64,000 bases of DNA, from NCBI GenBank assembly GCA_903892415.1, contig CAITIQ010000344.1, positions 1 to 64,000 on the forward strand, in the 5' to 3' direction. Positions 59,061-64,000 of this stretch are shown in pieces. Numbering within the stretch: the first letter of the stretch is position 1; each line of letters starts with the position of its first letter. Position numbers and translations under genes: made by a program. The stretch comes from an uncultured delta proteobacterium (GTDB lineage: Bacteria; Myxococcota_A; Polyangia; Polyangiales; Polyangiaceae). The notes under the pieces are model-generated. The model was given only the letters and a program-made list of their open reading frames with translations. It did not search any database and was not told where the DNA came from.

Positions 59061-59079
59061 TCGTTTGAGGCTACCACGA

Positions 59080-60060
59080 TCAGGACCACGAAAATTCCAC
59101 CGACGACCACGAGAGCCCCGACCCTACCACCACGCAGGCCACCGTATCTCCGGCTTGATAGCTCTCCCAGTGCTGGCTCATTACCACTGGCGCACCCGCC
59201 GCTGCCTGGTTGCCGTATTCGACGATATTGAATTGATGGCGGTCCGGCCGAACCTCGCAGCGACGGACCACCGCCTCCAGCATCGTGAGGTTGGCCTGAT
59301 GCCCCACGTAGATCACTTGTTCGCCACGTTCGCCCGCTCGATTCTGGATCTGCGACAAAAGCTCGCTCATTCGTTTGATCGCGAACTTCTGCACCGCAGA
59401 GCCGTTCTGGTGGAAGTGGCCCAGCCGAGGGATCACGACATCATCGGCTCCCGAGGGAGCACCGCCAAACGTCGTAAAGGTCGCGGCAACGCGAGAGGCA
59501 TGCTTCGTCGACACAACAGCGGCGGCCGTTGCATCGCCAAACAGGATCGCGCTCGAACGGTCCGAAAAGTCGGTGATGCGCGTGGTGTTCTCCGGGACGA
59601 CCAACAAAACCCACTCAGGGAGGGACATCCCCAACTGACCGGCGAAGTGGATCTGCGCCCCAAAGGTCGAACACGCCGAGGAGAGATCGAAGCAAGGCAC
59701 CTCGATCCCCAACGCCTTGGCAATGCTGCTCGCCTCAGCCGGAATGCAGGTATCCGGCGAGCAGTCCCCCGCGATGACCATGCCAATGTCCGCGGCCTTC
59801 AATCCAGCGCGCGCTAGGGCCAGCTCAGCGGCTCGTTTACCGGTTTCAGCGTTCGAGTAAAGGCGAGCTTCTTGCGCTCCACGCAGGTCCTTGTTCTTCG
59901 TGGCCCGAATGTAGTCGAGCGGTAGCACCGTCCGGCGATTCTTGATCCCTACTCGCGAGACGATCCACTCGCTATCGGTACCAATATCGAGAGACTCCAA
60001 GAACGCGTTGTCGATCTGATTTTCGGGATGAAAGTGGCCAAGCCCGTGGAGGTAGAGCAT
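59080..60060 (-). CDS. 3-oxoacyl-ACP synthase III-type ketosynthase (FabH/OleA-like)
   Basis: 326 residues from the ATG at 60060. The thiolase fold has the catalytic triad Cys130 (DLSSACSTFGAQ), His254 (VGHQANLTML) and Asn284 (VEYGNQAAAGAP). Other conserved pieces are GIKNRRTVLP, AGDCSPD and SSAILFGDATAAAVVS. It condenses an acyl-CoA or -ACP with malonyl-ACP, or two acyl chains as in OleA; which cannot be told by eye. FabH proper usually starts MxxxIxGxGxYxP with a similar length. It is divergent from the HAD phosphatase, and no fab, ole or PKS genes are adjacent. Confidence 0.88.
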   Translation of the reverse strand: MLYLHGLGHFHPENQIDNAFLESLDIGTDSEWIVSRVGIKNRRTVLPLDYIRATKNKDLRGAQEARLYSNAETGKRAAELALARAGLKAADIGMVIAGDCSPDTCIPAEASSIAKALGIEVPCFDLSSACSTFGAQIHFAGQLGMSLPEWVLLVVPENTTRITDFSDRSSAILFGDATAAAVVSTKHASRVAATFTTFGGAPSGADDVVIPRLGHFHQNGSAVQKFAIKRMSELLSQIQNRAGERGEQVIYVGHQANLTMLEAVVRRCEVRPDRHQFNIVEYGNQAAAGAPVVMSQHWESYQAGDTVACVVVGSGLSWSSVEFSWS

Positions 60061-60111
60061 CGCGTCAGGGTCCCTACTACAAAGTCCTTCGCCAGCCCAA
60101 GAACCAGTCGA

Positions 60112-60921
60112 TTGACGCAGCGAGTCGCCCCGAACAACCTTACGAGCGTGTTGGCCACCGTCGCATCGCTCGTTCAGGCCCTGGAAGTCGCTCGGCTCGA
60201 GTTGGGCACAAACGCCACGCTCGTATTTGACGCGGATGGCACCCTTTGGTCAGGAGACGTCGGGGTCGACCTCTTCTCCGCGGTAATGGAGCGGGGAGCC
60301 ATCCGTGAGCTTGCCGTGCCGCAGCTGCAGGCGGAGGCACAAGCCGCTGGCGTCGATCCCGAGCTGCCCACCGTCGACTTGGCTCGCGCGCTGTTGCGCG
60401 CCAACGAGCTCGGTCAGTACGAAAACGCTCGTGCGTTCGCCATGATGGCCTGGGTTTTCGCCGGGTACAGCGAGCAGGAAATGCTGCAATTCGCCGAAGA
60501 GGTCGTGCTCGACGTGCGGCTTCGCGAGCGCAGCTTCGACTATGCACGCACCGTCATTGCCTGGGCCCGCACTCGCGAAGTCGCGGTCAAAATCTGCTCC
60601 GCGTCCCCGCGCTCGATCGTTGAGGTCGGAGCGCGAGCCTTCGGCCTCTCAGCCGACGACGTCATCGCCGTTACGCCCGCTGTCCTCGACGGCGTGCTTA
60701 CGCCGGAGCTCGTCCCAGGCCCCCTGCCTTACGCCGAGGGGAAGGTCGCCCGCCTTCGCGAACATCTGCCCGAGGCCCAGTTGCTCGGCGGCTTCGGGGA
60801 TAGCCTGGCCGATCTTCACTTTCTTCAGCTTTGCGCGGTGCCCGTTGCGGTCAAACCAGCCGCCGCCCTACGCAAGGTCGTCGCCAGCACTCCACGAATG
60901 TTGCTGATTGACGGGGACTAA
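60112..60921 (+). CDS. HAD-superfamily phosphatase (phosphoserine-phosphatase-like)
   Basis: About 269 residues if it starts at TTG 60112; GTG 60148 and ATG 60028 are alternatives, the latter overlapping the ketosynthase gene. HAD motifs are complete: DxDGT in LVFDADGTLWSGDVG (motif I), Ser in CSASPRS (motif II), Lys in YAEGKVARLR (motif III) and GFGDSLADLHFL (motif IV). A helical cap lies between I and II, as in SerB/PSP-type and lipid-phosphate HADs. Likely dephosphorylates a small metabolite or a lipid phosphate. Substrate unknown. Confidence 0.82.
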   Translation: MTQRVAPNNLTSVLATVASLVQALEVARLELGTNATLVFDADGTLWSGDVGVDLFSAVMERGAIRELAVPQLQAEAQAAGVDPELPTVDLARALLRANELGQYENARAFAMMAWVFAGYSEQEMLQFAEEVVLDVRLRERSFDYARTVIAWARTREVAVKICSASPRSIVEVGARAFGLSADDVIAVTPAVLDGVLTPELVPGPLPYAEGKVARLREHLPEAQLLGGFGDSLADLHFLQLCAVPVAVKPAAALRKVVASTPRMLLIDGD

Positions 60922-60974
60922 CCGCCACCGGCCCCAATCTTGGCCAGATGTCGAACCGCTGGTAGAGCAGCGCC

Positions 60975-62054
60975 GTGTCCTACCTGCAGCTCCGAGGCGT
61001 CAATAAACGGTTCGACGGCACGCAGCGTGCGGCGGTCTCGACCCTCGACCTGAGCGTGGAACAGGGCGAGGTGGTGGTCCTCGTAGGGCCCTCGGGCTGC
61101 GGAAAATCAACCGCACTTCGCATCATCGCCGGCCTCACCGATGCCGATGGCGGCAGCGTCGAGCTGGGCGGTCGCGAACTCACGGGAATCGCGCCACAAG
61201 ATCGCGACATCGCGATGGTGTTCCAAGGCTACGCCCTCTACCCCCATATGTCGGTAGCCGAGAACATCGAGTTTCCGCTCAAGATGCGCAACGTACCGAC
61301 TGCGCAGCGTCGCAAGTCCGCGCTCGAGGCCGCTGCGATGCTCGGGCTCGAGCCTCTACTAAAGAGGTATCCGCATGAACTTTCCGGTGGCGAACGGCAA
61401 CGCGTTGCGATGGGCCGCGCCATCGTGCGCAAGCCAAAGCTGTTTCTATTCGATGAGCCGCTATCCAACTTAGACGCGGCCCTGCGCGCAGAGCTCCGCG
61501 TGGAACTGGCCAAGCTGCTACGAAAGCTTGAAGCAACGGCCATCTACGTAACCCACGACCAAGTCGAGGCGATGACCCTTTCGGATCGACTCGTCGTCAT
61601 GCGCAATGGGCACGTGGAACAAGCCGACCTTCCTCGCGTGGTCTATGAACAGCCCGCTTCCCAGTTCGTTGCTGGGTTCCTCGGTTCACCGCCAATCAAC
61701 CTTGCTGAACTCACTCGAACCGAGGGCCGCTTCTCCGTCGGCAATGCGCAGCTCGACTTCAAGGGCAGTGAAGACAGAGTGATCTGGGCTCTCCGCCCGG
61801 AGGCGATCACCGTCGTGCGGGACAACTCGGAAGCCGCGGGGTTGGAGGTGATGGCGAAGGTCACCATGGTCGAGCCGCTTGGCGCCGAGACGATCGTCCA
61901 CGCCCGGGTTGAGAATCCTAGCGGTGCAGCCTTCGAGTTGAGAGCCGTCTGCCGCGGCTTCTTCAAGCCAGACCGCGATGCCACCATCGCGCTGAAGCTC
62001 GAGACGAAAGCATCGCTGTTCTTCGACCCGGAGACCGGTAGGCGGCTTTCGTGA
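60975..62054 (+). CDS. ugpC: ABC transporter ATP-binding protein, MalK/UgpC family
   Basis: 359 residues from a GTG at 60975. Walker A GPSGCGKST, Q-loop QGYALYPHM, signature LSGGERQR, Walker B KLFLFDEPLSNLDA and switch His in YVTHDQVEAM are all present. The C-terminal OB-type regulatory domain (about 235-359) is that of MalK/UgpC carbohydrate-type importers. It energises the uptake of a sugar or glycerol-phosphate by the binding protein and permeases encoded next (ATP-binding, then binding protein, then permease, with 4-base overlaps). The gene symbol follows the family, not a proven substrate. Confidence 0.85.
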   Translation: MSYLQLRGVNKRFDGTQRAAVSTLDLSVEQGEVVVLVGPSGCGKSTALRIIAGLTDADGGSVELGGRELTGIAPQDRDIAMVFQGYALYPHMSVAENIEFPLKMRNVPTAQRRKSALEAAAMLGLEPLLKRYPHELSGGERQRVAMGRAIVRKPKLFLFDEPLSNLDAALRAELRVELAKLLRKLEATAIYVTHDQVEAMTLSDRLVVMRNGHVEQADLPRVVYEQPASQFVAGFLGSPPINLAELTRTEGRFSVGNAQLDFKGSEDRVIWALRPEAITVVRDNSEAAGLEVMAKVTMVEPLGAETIVHARVENPSGAAFELRAVCRGFFKPDRDATIALKLETKASLFFDPETGRRLS

Positions 62055-63310
62055 GGAGAGACCAACTTGGAAGACGCGGCCTTTTGCAAGCCTCCTCCGC
62101 GGCGATTGTCTCTTCGCTCGTTGGCTGCAAAGAAGACAACCGTCCGCCACTGTGGTTCAGCTATGGCGGTAAGAATCGCGAAGAGCTGCTCAAGCTGGTT
62201 GATGAGTTCAACAAGCTCGAGCCCGCCCACGCGCTGAAGCCGGTCTTTCAAGGAGACTACTTCGAGCTGCTGGCGAAGCTTCGAACGGCGCTCTCCGCGG
62301 GCCGTGCCCCAGCTGTCACCCACGTGATCGCCGAGGTGGTTCCCTACCTCGTTCAGGCAAACGTGCTCGCCGACCTGAGCCCAATGCTCGAGGGCGACCT
62401 CGAGCTAGTCCCACAGCTCTCCGAGCTAGGCACCTATTCTGGGAAGCAGCAACCAGGGACGTTCGGGCTACCGTTCAATCGCAGTACGCCCATCGCCTAC
62501 TTCAATGGCAACCTACTCAAGGAGCTGAACCTTTCTCCACCAACCACCTGGAGCGAGCTACGTACGTTCGCGCAAGCGGCGACCACCTCAACGGAGTCGG
62601 GCACCCGCTATGGGTTTGCTTGTCCGGTCGATTGGTGGTTCTGGGTTGCCCTCGTCTATCAGGCGGGAGGAGAGCTCTGCGACCAGGAGGGCCGGTTCAC
62701 GCTCGGCGGTGAGGCCGGGGTTGAAGCGCTCGCGCTCTGGCAGGCGCTGGTACACGAGGACAAGACGATGCGTCCCCCCTCGGGCCGCGACTACACAGCT
62801 TGGGGCAATATCAATCAGGAGTTTCTAGCAGGTCGGTTCGCCATGATCTGGAACTCCTCGGCCTTCCTCCGCTACCTCGAGACCAACGCGAGCTTTCCCG
62901 TGGTTGCCGCTCCCTTGCCCGCCAAGCTCACGACCGGGGTGCCGTCGGGTGGAACGATGTTCGTCGTCCCGAGCAGCTGCCCCCCAGAATGGCGTGAAGG
63001 CGTCGGCAGGTTTCTTCGCTTCATGATGAGCCCGCACTGTTCAAACCAGTTCGCGACCAACACCGGCTATATCCCAGTTACCCGCCCCGGTATCGAGGCG
63101 CTGCGAGAATCCGGGCACTACAAGCGATTCCCGAATGACGCTGTTGCCATCAGCCAACTCGATGCGGTTCGCCCGTGGCCGTGGAGCAAGAAGCTGTTCC
63201 GCGTTCAGCGCGAAGTCATGCAGTCCCGGCTCGAGTCTGCGGTGCTGAACAATGAGCATCCTGGAGCGGCCATGAGGGCGGCAGTGCAGTCGGTAGCGGT
63301 GGAGACATGA
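62051..63310 (+). CDS. ABC importer solute-binding lipoprotein (UgpB/MalE-like)
   Basis: 419 residues; a GTG start overlaps the preceding stop. The signal peptide has RRGLLQASSAAIVSSLVGC, so it is a lipoprotein with a Tat-like RR near the start. The family-1 solute-binding fold shows LLKLVDEFNKLEPAHALKPVFQGDY, FGLPFNRSTPIAYFNGNLLKELNLSPPTTW and AMIWNSSAFLRYL, as in glycerol-3-phosphate or maltodextrin-type binding proteins. Ligand not determinable by eye; glycerol-phosphate or glycerophosphodiesters would fit the UgpC-like ATPase (inference). Confidence 0.85.
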   Translation: MRRDQLGRRGLLQASSAAIVSSLVGCKEDNRPPLWFSYGGKNREELLKLVDEFNKLEPAHALKPVFQGDYFELLAKLRTALSAGRAPAVTHVIAEVVPYLVQANVLADLSPMLEGDLELVPQLSELGTYSGKQQPGTFGLPFNRSTPIAYFNGNLLKELNLSPPTTWSELRTFAQAATTSTESGTRYGFACPVDWWFWVALVYQAGGELCDQEGRFTLGGEAGVEALALWQALVHEDKTMRPPSGRDYTAWGNINQEFLAGRFAMIWNSSAFLRYLETNASFPVVAAPLPAKLTTGVPSGGTMFVVPSSCPPEWREGVGRFLRFMMSPHCSNQFATNTGYIPVTRPGIEALRESGHYKRFPNDAVAISQLDAVRPWPWSKKLFRVQREVMQSRLESAVLNNEHPGAAMRAAVQSVAVET

Positions 63311-64000
63311 AGCCGCGGGCGAAGCTGCACCCCTATCTCATGGTGGCGCCAACCGTCCTCGTGCTGAGCGTCTTCTTCGTCGTTCCGCTGCTCAGGTCCT
63401 TGCAACTGAGCTTTAGCCATTGGGACCTGCTGACGCCTCCCGAGCCTGCGGGGCTCTCGAACTACGACCGACTGATTTCGAGTGGTCAGCTACTCGGAGT
63501 GGTCTCGAGGACCGTGACCTTTGGGGCCATTGTTGTCGTTGGCAGCACCTCGCTCGGCTTGCTACTGGCGATCTTACTCAATCGCCAAGGCCGCATTTAC
63601 GCGTTTGTTCGCGGAGCTATCTTCAGCGCTTACGTCGTCTCCTGGGTAGCTGTTGCGCTCTTGTGGATGTGGCTCTTGGACGGTGACGCTGGGCTCGTCT
63701 CGAGGATCTTTCGAGCGGTTGGACTACCGACCACCAATTGGCTGGGCAACCCAAGTACGGCTCTTTATGCCATTGCCGCCGTCACGATCTGGAAGATCAC
63801 CGGCTACGCCATGGTGATCTTCCTGGCCGGGCTAACAGCAATTCCGCCGTCTTTGTATGAGGCGGCTTCGCTAGATGGCGCCAAGCGCTGGAGCCTTTTT
63901 TGGCATATCACTTGGCCCTCGCTCAAACCGACGACGGTATTCGTAGCCACCACCGGTCTCATCATGAGCTTTCAGGCCTTTGATGTAGTGCGCGTGATGA
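63307..64000 (+). CDS. ABC importer permease, UgpA/MalF type (3' part outside window)
   Basis: The ATG at 63307 overlaps the binding-protein stop (ATGA); the frame is open to the window end, giving about 231 residues. Membrane segments are seen at HPYLMVAPTVLVLSVFFVVPLL, TVTFGAIVVVGSTSLGLLLAILL, IFSAYVVSWVAVALLWMWLL and onwards. The EAA loop that contacts the ATPase is present: EAASLDGAKRWSLFWHITWP. The C terminus and a partner permease (UgpE/MalG type) are expected just beyond the window. Confidence 0.88.
   Translation, partial: MKPRAKLHPYLMVAPTVLVLSVFFVVPLLRSLQLSFSHWDLLTPPEPAGLSNYDRLISSGQLLGVVSRTVTFGAIVVVGSTSLGLLLAILLNRQGRIYAFVRGAIFSAYVVSWVAVALLWMWLLDGDAGLVSRIFRAVGLPTTNWLGNPSTALYAIAAVTIWKITGYAMVIFLAGLTAIPPSLYEAASLDGAKRWSLFWHITWPSLKPTTVFVATTGLIMSFQAFDVVRVM

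Overview
The window reads as chromosomal DNA of a high-GC, Gram-negative deltaproteobacterial-type organism, most likely a myxobacterium of the Polyangiales type. The support is indirect: about ten lipoproteins, many with Gly-rich or Ala/Ser-rich stalks; Cys-rich DUF4215 repeats; two Hanks-type Ser/Thr kinases; a DUF3634 protein; frequent GTG/TTG starts; and dense, short-overlap operons. No rRNA, CRISPR array, prophage or intact insertion sequence is present. The one mobile trace is a frameshifted transposase remnant at about 42.7 kb.

0-15 kb: the start of a formylglycine-generating-enzyme-type lipoprotein (cut by the window edge), a GYF-domain membrane protein, tRNA-Gln(UUG) with a terminator, a large mosaic surface lipoprotein, an MBL-fold lipoprotein, a quinone oxidoreductase, phosphoglycerate mutase (gpmI), a DUF3634 protein, an ECF sigma factor with a small membrane partner, and the succinate dehydrogenase operon sdhCAB behind a PH-domain membrane protein.

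15-28.5 kb: lipoproteins, a FadL-type porin, a DsbA-like thiol lipoprotein, a DnaQ-like exonuclease, folK, glutathione genes (gshB divergent from a gamma-glutamyltransferase-like gene), the msrPQ methionine-sulfoxide repair pair, Fe/Mn superoxide dismutase, a second ECF sigma/anti-sigma pair and a PhaR-type regulator. Several of these fit redox and oxidative-stress defence.

28.5-42.6 kb is the most unusual part. It encodes a lipoprotein/PDZ/complex-I-subunit-H-like fusion; two neighbours sharing a zinc ribbon and a YbjN-like domain, one of them a trypsin-like pseudoprotease; a cytochrome P460 lipoprotein; a receptor-like Ser/Thr kinase; a PPDK-like protein whose phosphohistidine is replaced by Glu; PspA; a degenerate nucleotide-cyclase-like protein; a zf-TFIIB zinc-ribbon protein; and a TPR protein. 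The repeated loss of catalytic residues suggests scaffold or sensor roles, possibly in envelope stress. This is an inference from sequence alone.

42.6-64 kb: the transposase remnant, a fatty acid hydroxylase/sterol desaturase family protein, a GDPD lipoprotein, a highly charged repeat protein, a GT21-like glycosyltransferase with GtrA, a homocysteine methyltransferase/MTHFR fusion, a PEGA-type protein, a second Ser/Thr kinase, an MMPL/TatT-like/PhnD-like transport set, a TPR membrane protein with a Cys-rich lipoprotein, a ketosynthase III divergent from a HAD phosphatase, and a sugar/glycerol-phosphate-type ABC importer running off the end of the window.

All family assignments come from reading motifs by eye; no database search was run.
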